Positions 48,603 through 61,599 of a stretch of 64,000 nt of DNA are shown one piece after another. The stretch comes from Straminergon stramineum (taxonomy: Eukaryota > Streptophyta > Bryopsida > Hypnales > Calliergonaceae). The position numbers were made by a program, and so were the translations under genes. The notes beneath the pieces were generated by a model. It saw nothing but the letters and a program-made list of their open reading frames with translations, did not search any database and had not been told where the DNA came from. The DNA is taken from contig OY987268.1 of NCBI GenBank assembly GCA_963920665.1, positions 5,272,501-5,336,500 on the forward strand, read 5' to 3'. How positions within the stretch are numbered: position 1 is the first letter of the stretch; the number at the start of each line of letters is the position of its first letter.

Positions 48603-49442
48603 CTTGATGAATCACACGACATCATTAGGTCTTTGTTCCAAAAAATTCCTTCAAAATCTCAAGTGCACTCTTAGAATATGAATCCTACAACTTCTTTTTT
48701 CCAATCTTATCACATTTTTTCCAACTTTATCACTTATCAAAGTCAAATCAATGAAGCATGGAGCTAAACATTTCATATCACTTAACACTTATCACTAGCT
48801 AGTGTTACTTTATGGGAGCACAAATCTCTATAATACATATGAGATTTTAACTCTTATGGAGGTAATACTAAAGGAGGACTAATTGTAAAAGGGAATGCAT
48901 TTGCATATGTGTAGTGCAAAAGGTGCCCCTATTTTGGAAGGTGAGTAGCCCTAAGAATTCTAAAGTCAATCACAAAAATTGCATACTTTCACACACCTAT
49001 CAAGTGCACATGTACATTAGGCTAACCTTCATGAAATTTAAGCTAGGAGGTCCATAAAGCATTACTTTGAGAGCTAATGGCATTTGGGGGGAAGCTAAAT
49101 TCCTTGAAATATTTTTCGGTGAATTTTTTTGGAAAGAAAAATGGAATTGGCATCTAACCAAAGGTGTTTCATATTTTTGAACCTTTGCGGAATTGGTTAA
49201 ATTTTTTTGAAGATGAACGACAATGGTCATTAGAAGCATCCACTTCCTGAAATGCACATTTTGGGTACATTGATGGTGCATTGAAGAAAGCAAAAAACCT
49301 ATACACTTTAAGAGCCTAGTTAGTTTTAGGACCTCCTATCAGTGAACTTAGTTTCAACTTGAAGCAAAGTTTGCTTGATAAGTAGATGATACAATACTAA
49401 CAACTAAAGGTAATGGAACCAATACCTACTCTTGGTAATTAA
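48603..49442. other. Intergenic, no gene seen
   Basis: AT-rich, no recognisable frame. The minus-strand frame 49293-49000 lacks any motif I know. Confidence 0.4.
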
Positions 49443-49666
49443 CCCATTAATAGCACTGCACCCATTTTTTGGTTGATGAATGATAGAGAATCATTTTGTG
49501 AAGGATAGAAGTGCAACAATTCATCCTCAAAATCTTGTGCAAAAAGGAGAGATCTTCCGTAGTAGTTTGACATCCAATGAGCATTTTGTTTTTATTTTTT
49601 AAATATATGATGTCACACGGTTCCAAAAGGGATGATTTCCACGGTCACCAGCCTGTGTTTTAAGGG
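49443..49666. mobile_element. TTAA-bounded element (family 5), 224 bp
   Basis: Perfect TTAA on both sides. Ends CCCATTAATAG and TGTTTTAAGGG. The interior (ATAGAAGTGCAACAATTCATCC, shown here in part as ATAGAAGTGCA) is shared with a decayed copy at about 50654-50813. Confidence 0.7.
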
Positions 49667-50653
49667 TTAATAATGTTTTGTAGACAAAGGGGACCATCAA
49701 GATGGATGGATTGTGGTACTGCTCAAAACTTTCAATTGAATCACACTACTCCAAGGCAACTCTTTCAACTTTAGATTGTTTGCCTAGATCCCAAGGTGCA
49801 ATGGAAATGCTTTGAGAAAGCTCATGCAGTGGAGTCCAAATCAATCACGGGGGGGTCAATGTGTTAAAAAAAATAAGGATATAGGTGCAAACAACCACTA
49901 TTTTATAGGGGGGTATGAATTATTAGTATTATTATTTTTCACATGCTATCATTATGTAATTTTCTAATGGGACCTATTATTCCATACCCTATAGTACATT
50001 AAAGATGTCCAATGCCATTTTCAATACCCTATATTACTCTAAATCCATTTATAATTTTTAGCCCCCATTTTTTTAACATACCCTATTATTTGTTTGCATG
50101 TGTGTTGCTACTCCAACCGCTCACTACCCCTCCCTTGAAATCAGTACAATACACTTAATCCTTAAAAGATATTCTATATTCCTATTTGTTCAAACTTCTT
50201 TAATTTTTTGTATACTAAAACTTACATTTCAAAAATATGATATTTTTCTCGTGTAGTAAAATATATCCAGAATTGAATTCCATTTTTTCATAACCAAAAA
50301 AATAAAAAATAAATTTATGTAATTTTTTTAAATGATTTCTTTGTAAGAATTATAGTAATGACAAAAATGCTTAAATTAGTATGAACTCTTAGCAAATATG
50401 GAGATCATCGTAACCAACATCATGGTGTAACTAATGTACTTCTTGAGCTCACACTAAGAAAAATTTGATAGATAAAGTACAACAATGGGCTTTCAAGATG
50501 CAACCTTCAAAGTGTCCCCCAAATTACAATTTTAACAATTTAAAATAAATAGAATAAAAAATAGACCTTTGGAGCTACATTTTTCAGTTAGCCTTGTGAT
50601 AACATCGAGGCCTAAAGAAGTTTGATGGATGATAAATAATCCTTCTATGTTAA

Positions 50654-50813
50654 ATAGAAGTGCATATATTCATCCTTCAAATTTTATGTAATATGGACGT
50701 CTTGCACAATAGTTCGACCTCCAATGAGTGTTCTTGGGTTGTTTTTTTGCAAATGATTCATACGGCTTCCAAAGGCCGGGATGATTTCTATAGTGACTAG
50801 TTGTCATTCCAAG
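50654..50813. mobile_element. Decayed family-5 relative
   Basis: Shares ATAGAAGTGCA, ATTCATCCT, AGTTCGACCTCCAATGAG (AGTTTGACATCCAATGAG in the other copy), GGCTTCCAAAGG and GGGATGATTTC in the same order as 49443-49666. The right flank is TTAA (50814-50817) after CCAAGG. The left part is shortened. Confidence 0.6.
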
Positions 50814-50817
50814 GTTA

Positions 50818-53800
50818 AAGTTTAAAACATTTAAAATCAAGAACTATGTGAGAATTGAGGTTTGACCCGAAAGGTGCGCTTACATGTTGGGTGGATGGTA
50901 GAGGGGAGCTTGGCCACTACAGTCCAAATTTTAAACCAACCCACCAACATGTAAGTTAGCCTTAATGTGTTGCTCATCTACTTGAGGAGGATTCTCCACT
51001 AATCCATTTGCAAAATTGATTGATGCAAAGGAAAAAAACTAGGTTTCCATCAATATTGGTGAAGTCTTTTCATTGGATATAGAAAGTTGCTTAGAACATC
51101 CTACTTGTAATAGGCAGTTGCTTCAAATATCCTACTTGTAGTTGAAGGTTAATGAAAGTATTTGAAAGAGCTCTTCGGAATTTCCTTTGTCTTGGTAGCT
51201 TCTAATGTTTGAGAGTATGGGAAAGTGTGGAGGTTGGAGTTCTCAATTCAAGCTAGAGCATTTATACTAAAATTCTTGAGGTTGGAATTATGGAGTTTTA
51301 TTGCGTACCAATGACTCTAAGGTATACTAATTCTTGAATTACAATTTTTTTTCTCTAAAATACCTAGCCACTTTTTTGGCACAATAGAAACAATTCATTT
51401 TGCAATTGCTATGTGCTTGATTTGGACCTACGTTTAACAAAAACTTTAAAAATAGTTCAAATACACTAGTTGCTTCATGGTGAAGTAAATACATGTTGAA
51501 GTTTGATATAATAATACATAATTTGTTGGTGCTTACAGTCAAATGCTTCTTGCATTTCATTTAGGGTAATTTAGAATCTCATTTGAGTAAAGTAAATTAT
51601 GTTATGTTTTTTATAAATATAATTTGTTAATATGAAAAAACATTCTTTGTTTCTTATAATCAACATACCTTAATCATTTCTTTCTATAGAAAATATAATC
51701 TTATGGAAATCCTATTGATCTCAATTGGACCCTAAATCCATAAACCTTGAAGGTTGGTTGCAAGATGACATTCATGTGGAATTGGGAGAGCCTAAGGGGT
51801 GATAGATGGTAGAGTGTTTACAATTGGAATATGATCATTATCAATTTAGTACATATTATATCTTTGTGTTATGCAAAAATATTGAACTGTGAAAAAGATG
51901 AACCAACAAAAGTCAATGCATTTAAATGACCACCACACCCCAAAGATAAAAGTCTATGGAATGGAAGCAATTGTCTACAAACTCTAAAAAAATTCATGAT
52001 TATATGAGGAATAAATTCCTTACAATTGATTAGCCAAATTATTTAGTGATGAGTCCCTTTGAGAACAAAAATCATGTGATCGAGGAGATTTGGACCAACT
52101 TCCTAGGATCAAGTTGTATACCTTGTCTAGTTGGAATGCTATCCAAGTATTTCCAATGTTATGGATCTAAGAGACCTTCAACTTGATATTGTTATGATAC
52201 CTCTATCTATTAGTATGCGTTATCACCTCTTGACATTTTTATCATGATATCTAGATCATTCTTGCATGTTCTATTGTTGTATTGAAAGATTATTTATATA
52301 CTATTCTATGTTGCAAAGAATGGCAAATCATCCAAGAATTACTCTAAAAAAATGGCATTTATCCATGAAGGCTACAGAAAGTGCATTAGTATCAATGGAT
52401 AAGACCAAAGTCACCAAACTTAAGTTTGTGCAAGTAATAAATTCAAGGCACAATCATGAGGATATATGCCATAGAAAGATTATAGAATTGGACAAACAAA
52501 ATGTTAGGCCCCTTAATAACACTCACTTTTCCAAGTTCTACCAAAGTGCCTTTGAAGTACTTTTTTTCTAGTGCCACCAAAGGTTACAATTTTCTAATAC
52601 TACAATATTTGGTTCTACCTCTAGTCACAGGGTCCCATTTTCCATGACTTTCACTACTTCAATCCCACAAAATACCATGTATATCATTTGATGACATGGG
52701 ACATAACTTCAATTGATGTCCAAGGACTCAATGGTGGCACCACTCCCACTGGTGCTAATCAACATTGAATTGTAATCAACTTTCTTATTAAAGCCAATAA
52801 ATTTCATTTTGGGACTCAACTCAAGCCTTACTAATTGGACTTTATCAATCATGACTTATACCGTAGCCTAGTGTGAGAGCATGACACCTTCTCACTAGTA
52901 TCAAAGAGTGCACAAACACTCCATGGTAGCACAAAAGTGGTGGTGAGGCTCCAAACATGAAGCTTATTTAACAAAATTACTATAACTCACTATAGCACCA
53001 ATTGGAAGTCAATAGGGAGATTACCCCTCCTCATAGTACTTTTTGTAGATTCAGCAAGTCCTACCTTTTGGGGATCTCTGGGACGTTCAAGACACCTGCC
53101 AATCTTGGAGGGCCACCCAATTGCAAGTCTTAGCCTCAAAATTATATCCTAAAATCCTTTCAATCTTTCTATTTGGAATAAATTTTAGTTTCAAATTCCA
53201 AATCCAAATTATGAGACCATTTTCGTTTTGTAATCATTTTGTAGATCACCATAGACTATTCAATTCCCCAAATGCAACAAGTATTGAGTAAGTTATAACC
53301 CTCCAAAGATTCAAGTCCCTAGAGAGGTGTAGTTCTTTGGGACTACCTTCTTTGGATGCCCATAACTTTTAGCTCTCAACTTCACTATTTATTAGCTTTA
53401 TTATTAAAAAAAACACCTTATCTCATTAGCTTTTCAACAATATCCAACATGCCCTATTTAGACTAGGGGATCCTCAAAGAACCTCTATTGTCATGTCCTA
53501 TACCTTAGGTGCAAATGGGACATTGCCAGCTTTGAGGGTGTATAACTTTTGATTATCAACTCAAATCCTCACATTGTTCATATCCATATATATATTTTAC
53601 TAGCTTTCCAAGAAGGTAAGACAAACCTCCAATTTGTCCCAACCAAAGCACTGCAATGCTCTATTCACTCAAAACTCTTCATTTATCTCATCTGGTCTCT
53701 TTGCAAGGCTTGAGGAGTCGTCCCCACTTCTCCTTTGCTCATACAAAGGTGGCTTGAGCATACCAAAGAGTGAGGATTCATGACACAAAAGCTATTGTCA

Positions 53801-54924
53801 TAAGAAGCACGTTACTTTGATTTAATGAGGCTTGAACATGAGGAAACAAAGAATACTAGTAACACTAGAAAGGGTTATGTAAATGCCTTTAGGAGATTAA
53901 GTGATGCCATAAAAATGGTTGGCAATGCACTTTCCAATAGGTGATAGATTAAATTACTATATATTTATGTACAAGCTTGATTAAATTTTACTATGAGAAT
54001 TCTCTTATTTGATTTACTTGATATAAATCTTAGTTGATAATTTTTAATTCCTTTATCAAAATATCATTCAAACTGAATATGTGTACTCTTTATATTTTTT
54101 TCATCAACCATTTTTTGTTTCGGTTTTTAATTTTTCAGTCGATGTTCAAATCTACTTTGATTTGGGTCAAACTACATTCAAAGGTACTAATACCATTACT
54201 TTGTTAGTATTAATTCTAAAGTTCTTTTATGAATTTTTAAAGTCCTAAATTACTTTGATAAATTGGAGAAAAATTTTCATAGATAAAATCCTTAGAAGGA
54301 TGTAAAGCAACACTTGCAAGGCTAAATTTACTATCTATATTGTAATATAGCATTTTAAAAGGATATTTTTATCCAAATTTTCTTAATTCTCAAGCATACA
54401 ACTATTAAGTAGGAATTTTAGTGATTAAATCTTGGATACAAAATAGTAGAATTTTTTAATTAGTTAATTGATTTTTGACAAATCATTGATTTATTCTTAA
54501 AAAAACTAAATCATTCCATTCCTAAAATAGATTACATGGGGGCCTTGATGTGAATAATATATAAATTTTTTGTTCTAAGACAACCATCATTTGTATTTTT
54601 TTATAGTGAAAAAGACATTCACATGTTTTTATTTCTAAATATTATAGAAAACGGAAAAGTATACAAATTGTAGCAAGAGAGTCCTTGTCTACTCTATCAT
54701 ATAATTATATATACAAATGATTTTTGGAGATTCAATCACATTATTATTTATTATAAATTTGACCCCTTTTCTATAATGGAAAAAACAAGCAAGCTAACAT
54801 TTGAATTTCAAGTAGAACTTGAGTAAAGATTTTTTGATGAATAAAAAAAATTAGACTTAAACATGACATGAAGTAGTGGTCAAAAAGGACTAAATTACCT
54901 ATAATCTTTAAAAAAATAGCTTAA
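50818..54924. other. Intergenic, no gene identified
   Basis: AT-rich. The longest frame with mixed composition, 52266-52571 plus, has no recognisable domain. A diverged 180-bp periodicity at 53.3-53.7 kb is listed separately. Confidence 0.4.
53280..53700. repeat. Diverged 180-bp repeat, about two units
   Basis: CATAACTTTTAGCTCTCAAC at 53361 and TATAACTTTTGATTATCAAC at 53541 are exactly 180 bases apart, each followed by a TAGCTTT(C/A)...CAA phrase. The phrase and the spacing match the tandem repeat at 5182-5800, so both may come from one old satellite family. Confidence 0.45.
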
Positions 54925-55852
54925 CTCCTAAAGGACCAAGGTGCATTTTTTGGCAACATAGTAATTTTGTGTAGATACGTATGACTAGAGATTTCCATGT
55001 TTCTAGCCCAAACTTTAATAGAAGGTGTGGATGAGGAATATCTTTCTTATGCACTAAATTTTAGGGCATTTGGAAATTTGAGTAAAAAGTTATGGCCTAA
55101 TATGTAGTTTGTTTCTCAACTCGGGCTGTCTGGGCAGATCTGAAAAAAATAAAAATTTCAAAAATAAAAATTTGAAATTGGTTTACTAGATTTTTATATA
55201 CATAGAAAACTTTGATTCACTCCATTTTGATCAATGAGTCAAAAGTTATGAGGATTTTTTGTTTGCGGGTAGTTATGGTTTCTCTATTCAAAAATAAACT
55301 TTGAAGTCCTTCATTTAACTCAATTTTCAACATTTTTGGAAAAATAAATAGAAACATTAGGTGTAGATTGTTTATTGAAACATTACAACCATTGGGATTG
55401 GCATTTTTCAATTCCATTATTAAATTGTTAACATTCTAGTATTTTGAATCATTCTTTGCATCTTTCTACTTACTATTTTTTTCCTATATGTTATACAATT
55501 CCAAATGATCTCAAAATTTTCAAGCAAGTAGCCAACTTGCCTTGAAAAAGTAATCTAAAGAAGCACCACCATTTTGGACATTTTTTCATACAAATGTGAC
55601 CTTGTGAAGTGTAGCTGCCCATTTTTTCACATGGCTAAAAAAAGGATTTTTGTCACTTCAAATGCTAATATCTTGCAATCTACATGATGAAATTTTCTGA
55701 ATTTTTTTTCACATCTTCTCAATCCAGTGTAATACAAGAGTTTACAATTACATGTGTCTAAAAATAATATTTTTCAAAAATTTGGTACTTGTATTAGAAA
55801 TGGTAGTTTTTTTAGAGTGTTTGGTGATAATATAGTCAAGGAACTTTAGTGG
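54925..55852. mobile_element. TTAA-bounded element (family 1), 928 bp
   Basis: Perfect TTAA on both sides. Ends CTCCTAAAGGACCAAGG and AACTTTAGTGG. Shares most of its length with 38808-39624 in the same orientation. No coding capacity beyond a meaningless minus-strand frame (55417-55217). Confidence 0.75.
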
Positions 55853-56024
55853 TTAAAAGAAGTTACATTGCAAATTTTACTAGGTTTGTCCCCTTTTTCA
55901 GTACCTTTGAGTGTGATTTGACCCATTTGTAGTTGAATACTTATTTCATTATATATGTATGTCATCTTTTCTGAAAATTTTATTTATTTTTACAATACAC
56001 ACAAGATGCATGATTTGAATATAT

Positions 56025-56196
56025 CACTAGAAGAAAACATTGTTGGTTTCAACAAAATCTAGGTGACACAAAATGCAGTTTTCTGCCAAAAAACGCAATT
56101 TCTGCGTTGGCCAACACAGAAATTGCGTTTTTTGGCAGAAAACTGCATTTTGTGTCACCTAGATTTTGTTGAAACCAACAATGTTTTCTTCTAGTG
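56025..56196. mobile_element. CACTA-type foldback MITE, near-perfect 172-bp palindrome
   Basis: Starts CACTAGAAGAAAACATTG and ends with the exact complement, flanked by TAT on both sides. The two 86-base halves differ at a single position (CTGCGTTGG against CTGTGTTGG) around the centre GTTGGCCAAC. Such a sequence can form a cruciform in DNA or a long hairpin in RNA. The near-identity of the arms points to a recent insertion. Confidence 0.92.
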
Positions 56197-56199
56197 TAT

Positions 56200-57469
56200 G
56201 GCTAATCCAAATTTGTATTTGTTTATGTGAAGCTTTTGAAATATGGATGAATTAGACATTGGAGTTGCATTTGTAATGGTCATGTTTGTAAATGCATCAA
56301 TTGAGACAATGGTACAATTGATTGGCCCAAGGATGTTTGAGAGGAGCTAAAGATGTATGGCCCTAATCGTATCAAGTATGAGACATTCAAAGTGAAAAAA
56401 AATAAAAGAAGAAGAATTGTCAATTTTGCATTTGGTTATGGAATGCAATGTATTATCTCAACAAATTTTGGTAGAAAAACATGGCAAAAAAATTGTGGAT
56501 CAAAATTTGGTCAACTCCACATCAAGACATGTTCAATGCATTGGTGGGATCCATATTCAACCTTGATGATGCAAAAAGATGTTGAGTGATTTTGACGATT
56601 TAATAAGTGTGGTAGTTTGTTAATGGTTCATTGGTAATGATAAAAGTAGTATTACCTTCATATTTAAATTAATTGGACAACAAGAGAAATATTATCTAAG
56701 GTAAAATTTGGTTTCAAAAACTTACACATGTTTGATTTGACAAACCAACAAATACCAGATCAAGTAATTGGTATGAATGTGATCATAACTACTTGACAAT
56801 AAATAATACAATCCATTGTTAACCATGAACACATGCCACTTTTGGATCAGGAAAACCATTCATTGAGGAACTATAAAAGTTTCTAAATAAGAAGATGCAT
56901 GAACCATGGATCACAGAAAGATGCCTTCTCAATGTATTTGGCATCTCTAAAATGTCTTATGAATATTACCGAAAGTGCATGCTATGTCTGTGTTGGTCCT
57001 AGGGTCTCTTTTTTTTGCTACATTTCTTACTATCCATGGATATTGTTTATATCTGGAACATGCCCAATGGTGAATATATTTCAATAAAAGCAACTTTGGG
57101 CATTATTGAGATGAGATTTAGGTGTATGTGCAGATTTAGGTTGTCATTAATTTGCTGCATTGGTGGAGGACTATTTCCGGAAGTGCATGTAATATCAGTG
57201 TGTGCCTTCTCTGCTCCTCTGCTCTCTTTTTAGAATTATTATTTATGAATCTGTAGAATTGTCAAATGAATCTTGATAAGAACTCTGTTGACTTCTATGG
57301 AACTCTCCTGAATGACTCAGCAAATGTTTATCTGAAATGTTCTTTCCTAGTTTGCAACAAAACAAATTACGCAAATTCAGTTGTCTGATCAATGTTCATG
57401 TTCAATTCAATTCATGAAAATTAGCAGTCTTCTCATAGAGTTGACAATTGCATTATTTGAAACAGGGGG
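56200..57469. other. Intergenic, no gene identified
   Basis: Frames at 56353-56589 and 56899-57233 have no recognisable domain. No repeat borders found. Confidence 0.35.
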
Positions 57470-57622
57470 GATCCCTGCTCTTTTTCTCTAGTTTCTTTGT
57501 TTCCATGTTTGTTGCTCATTTCTCTTCATTTGTCCAGCCTCTGTCTTGGCTGTCCTTCTCCAGGTTTTTTTTAATACAATGGGTTTCCATTTGTTTCAAA
57601 AATTAAAAAAATTAAAAAATTA
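57470..57622 (+). repeat. Retroposon 3' end
   Basis: Pyrimidine-rich sequence ending AATACAATGGGTTTCC, ATTTGTTTCAAAAATT and AAAAAATTAAAAAATTAAA. It matches the GAAATTCC-TTTCA-TTGTTTCAAAA tail type seen elsewhere in the window, as expected for the 3' end of a plant LINE. Confidence 0.5.
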
Positions 57623-57981
57623 AAAATTAGCAGTCTTCTGTAAGAAAGTGAAGATGAATTCTTGGGAAAAAGTATTCACTACTGGAAATGGAGTGGCTGG
57701 AGTGATCGACTCCTGGAATTTCAAATTTATGTTGTTCCAGATTTCGATTTTTGAGGTCTGAAAGGGCTCTCGATCGGCCTGGAATCTGAACAGGTCAAGG
57801 TGCTCGATCGTCTCATGACTGAGCTTACGTGACGGGCAAGTGGTTTGAGATAGTCATCTGAAAACTCAAGTGAAAAAATTGAAGAGCATGGAAGTTTCAA
57901 GTGGACAACTAAAAACCCAACTGTGTGATTGAAATTCCTAATTTTTTTGGATCAGTACGCAAACATCATAACTTATCTTAA

Positions 57982-58567
57982 CCCCTGAAGGACCAAGTGC
58001 TTGTTCAACAAACACAAGAAATCTCAGGTAGGCTCCTACGAAGTCATTTTTAGTTGGATGTTCATGAAATTTGGACATAATGTGTAACTATGCATCCCCT
58101 TGCTGAAAATCTATTTTTTTTTTTCCGATTGGGTGCCCAGATCAAAAGTTATGCTGCCTTGAACTTTGTGGGCAGCTCGGGCAGCTTCGGACAGCATGTG
58201 CAAAACTCTTCCTATGATTTTGAAATTTGGCAGGTGTGTAGCTTACATGATCCAAGATGCAAATGTGAAAAAAAAATAACCCTATTTAGTGTAAGAATCT
58301 CATTCTAGAAGGAGTCAAAATTTGCAGGCCATGTTGGGCAAGGTTGAAAAAAAACTTTTTCACCTAACTTCAAACGTTATAATCTTTCAATCCGTGCGGT
58401 CAAAGTTTCTAAATTTTTTTGCACATCTTCCCAAAGAAGTCTAGTTCAAATTTATACAGTTGAATTTTGAAAAAAAACACTTTTTTTTTTTCATTTTTTT
58501 CTTGCTGTCCTAAAAAGTGTCAGTTTCTGACAATTTCTGCCTGAAATGTGCCTCCGTCCTTTAGGGG
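57982..58567. mobile_element. TTAA-bounded element, 586 bp
   Basis: Perfect TTAA on both sides. Ends CCCCTGAAGGACCAAG and GTCCTTTAGGGG are a 12-bp inverted repeat with one mismatch. The left end is close to family 1 (CCTAAAGGACCAAGG at 54925), but the interior is largely its own, with GGGCAGCTCGGGCAGCTTCG near 58170. No transposase. Confidence 0.8.
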
Positions 58568-58571
58568 TTAA

Positions 58572-59043
58572 GTCACTGAAATTTGTCAAAATAACAAATG
58601 TGAAGTTAGGTTATGCCTGCTGTACAAATGTATGAATTGCCTTCAATTTTCCTCTGGAATGACATCAACAGCTTATTGGGTTCCCATCTGTGAAGATCTG
58701 AATTCCCCAGCAGCCCAAGAATGTCATGTTCAGGCTTCCAATTTAGAGTCTCAAAAGCAGTGTCTCCTAGTTACATGCTCTTACCTATTTAATTCACGTC
58801 TATCCATGTCTAAACGAGGTAGAATGGCGAAATATATATGAGCTTATCAATCAAATAGAAGATTTAGTCTATGAGTGGTTATGGTTTTTTTGTAATACAC
58901 CAGAAGAAGGAATATGAGTCTATTTGAAGAGAAACAAGTCTTACAAACAATCTGGGGTGCAGTTTGTGGGAAAAATTTGGTATTCACCAAAGCCAAATGT
59001 CAAAGTAGGACAAATGAATGACATCCACTACTACTACTGTCTA
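58572..59043. other. Intergenic, no gene seen
   Basis: No recognisable frame or repeat border. Confidence 0.4.
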
Positions 59044-59232
59044 CACTGAATAGGGGTATTAAGGGGACCAAAAAATTAAAGGGACTGATTCTAGAAAACT
59101 GTAGATGTTTGAAACATGATGTACATCACCCGGACACTCCAATAACTACTGATGTACAATAAAGGTAGATATTTCTTTAGTGTGGAATGTCGATTAATTA
59201 GTATGGGTCCCCTTAATCCCCCCTATTCAATG
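59044..59232. mobile_element. TA-flanked MITE, 189 bp
   Basis: Ends CACTGAATAGGGGTATTAAG and CTTAATCCCCCCTATTCAATG are inverted repeats continuing into GGGGACC / GGTCCCC, with TA on both sides. TA target duplication suggests a Tc1/mariner-type origin, although the CACT start also recalls CACTA elements. Confidence 0.7.
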
Positions 59233-59234
59233 TA

Positions 59235-60340
59235 GTTGTCTAACATTACAAAGATTCAAATAAAACTGCTCACAAATGAAAAAAAAAAGAAAAACAGTTA
59301 GCACATTATTGTACATAAGGTAAACTTGCCTGTGATAGGCAGAATGAGTAGTTTGTGTTATTGCACAAGCAAAAATAATCATATTTTTTTAATACAAAGA
59401 CAATTGTGAGAAATGAAGGAAGCAATCGAAATTTTAGATTTTGGATAAAGTAAGGATTTTTTATGAATTTTTTAAGTGTGCAACCCAATTGGCCCAACAG
59501 AGTCTTTAGACTACCCCAAATGAGCAAAAAATGTTTCCATATTGATCATCTTAAGTTCTTAACACCTAAAGCAGGCACAACATTTTCTAACATGGTTATA
59601 AGATTTCCTAACATGGCCATGATATGAAAGAATAAAGAGTAACTTTTTATGATGAGTTTACACTAGAAAGGCCCAAGTGTCCTATGATAGTCATTAGTAA
59701 CTCCATGACCATCTTCCAAGGCATTGATTGTAGTCACAAATCAATCTATTGTAGTCCAAATCCCATTTAATAAAAAAAATTGTCATGCCTTAATGTAAGC
59801 CTCTCATAGGTAGTTCTCTAAGAACATGTTATGGAAGATTGTCTAGTCATAGGCAAGTTTACCTTACAAGAGGCCCAAGTTTACCAAAGTGAAAAAATTA
59901 GAATTAAAATAGTAGCTTCTTTCGGAATTAACATGTAGCTCTACTTTTGTATCCTACCAAAAAAAAGTAGTTACTACACTAAATTAGTTCAAGAGTCATT
60001 GCAAGTTGGACCTTAGAAAATATGACATAATTGCTAGAATTCTTGCCCATGACTCACAATTGGTGTAGATAGAGATAAATGAGAGGTGTTAAACACACAA
60101 CATTGAGCTTTTGACATGGCCTAGGCCCTGCCTCATTCTAGCTTCATTATTGCCCAGACAAACTTCATGGAGTTGCTTGTCATTGAGGCTCATACCCTGC
60201 TTGGGTCCTTCCCTTGCCCCACTTTCAGAGGTCCTTCGTTGCCTTGCTATCACTCCATCTTCTTGACTTCCCCATCTTAAGTTTGTTTCTCCAACTTGCT
60301 ACAACTTGTTCCAGTTTTTGAAATGCAAACTTGAGGGGAG
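59235..60340. other. Intergenic, no gene seen
   Basis: AT-rich, no recognisable frame. The last 200 bases may be the 3' internal part of a copia-type element, given the sequence at 60331-60345. Confidence 0.35.
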
Positions 60341-60560
60341 TGTTGATCTAACACTCCAATAGTGAATTGGCCATCAACAATGGCAAGAACCGATTGATCT
60401 CTGATGGGGTACGGTACCGATCATTGTATTATTAATACATGTTGTAAAATTGTGAGTCGAGATGTTTTGGGCAAGTTGAAGATTAATTCTCCAAGGAGCT
60501 TTTTTAAATAATTTTAGGGAAGCGAAGCGAAGGAGGAGCACTTGGTTTGAAGGTGCATGC
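60331..60560 (+). mobile_element. Possible copia LTR start with polypurine tract
   Basis: TTGAGGGGAG directly followed by TGTTGATCTAACACTCC matches the usual junction of polypurine tract and 3' LTR in plant Ty1/copia elements (GGGGGAG then TGTTG). No pol reading frame is left upstream, and I cannot place the LTR end, so the right border given here is arbitrary. Confidence 0.4.
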
Positions 60561-61590
60561 AACATCTAGTTTTGCATCTAATGAGCATGAGCATCCTTGG
60601 CAAAGAAAAAAAAGGGATTCGATCAAAAGGCACATTCTAAGTCTTGCGATTGAACAACGACGTTGTGTCGTCATGTTAATTTATCGATCATGGAGAGCAA
60701 TGTTGCCTATCTTACATGCATACTATAGGGATTTATTATTGATTCTTGACACACACAAAAGAAATTTTGTTGCAAGGATGAAATGAGTTACAACAACTAA
60801 ATCCCCAAGTGAAGCATGGCCTCCATCGAGAGGATAGCAAAAACAAAGAACAAAAATCTAAGTTAGGGATTTCAAGGCAACTTGCCATCACTTCTTGTTC
60901 CCCAATCCAGAGTTTGTTTCACAAACTTACCAAAGTGTGTTGTCAATATGTCTATCCAATCCTTGTATTGAGGATTGCATGTATTTGTATGTGGACATTG
61001 TTTTGAGGGGTTTTGCTTCATATCGAGTGAACGTATAAGTGAACAGAAACAATAACAAGAGTTTGGAACACACACTCTATCTAAGCTTCTTGCCAACATC
61101 TTCCCCAAAATGTACATAAGTGAACCGTATTGATTGTCTCTAAGCATTTGTGCACTTGATGAATCACTTCATTGGCAATGGTGGTCAAATCAATTATTAT
61201 ACTCTTCTCCAATTAATTTTGATCCAATTAATTTTGAGACTATTGGAAAGCAGCGACATGTTGTGCAAGATAATCTTCCAAGAACAAGCCCTTGTGGCCG
61301 AGCAGCTGCTCAAAATTTGGATACACTTTGGTAAACAAACTCTCCCGCTTCTCAAAGTCCAGAGTCACCAACCTCGTTGCAAACTTCTCCGCTGCACTCC
61401 CACTCCCCATCTTCTTCACGGCCATCTCCTAATGCTCTTCTGGCATCAGATTCACATGCCACACCTTCAATCAAGGTTTCCCAAATCACACGTTGTCAGA
61501 ATCCACCAATTATACTAAAAAAATGGAACACATTGAAAAGAATGAAAACAACTCAAGAAAACTAGAACACCACAATCTTTGGTAAGGCTG
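60561..61590. other. Intergenic, no gene identified
   Basis: Overlapping short frames on both strands (60547-60786 plus, 61425-61240 minus, 61150-61518 plus). The minus-strand frame containing LVTLDFEKRESLFTKVYPNF has protein-like composition, but I recognise no family. Confidence 0.3.
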
Positions 61591-61599
61591 ACGCTCAAG

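Noticed and set aside
57678..57900. Possible CACTA element starting CACTACTGGAAA
   Set aside because: No matching TTTCCAGTAGTG end or 3-bp duplication found downstream.
60341..61140. Complete copia LTR
   Set aside because: The start and polypurine tract fit, but no matching end, second LTR or pol frame is present, so only the start is listed, with low confidence.
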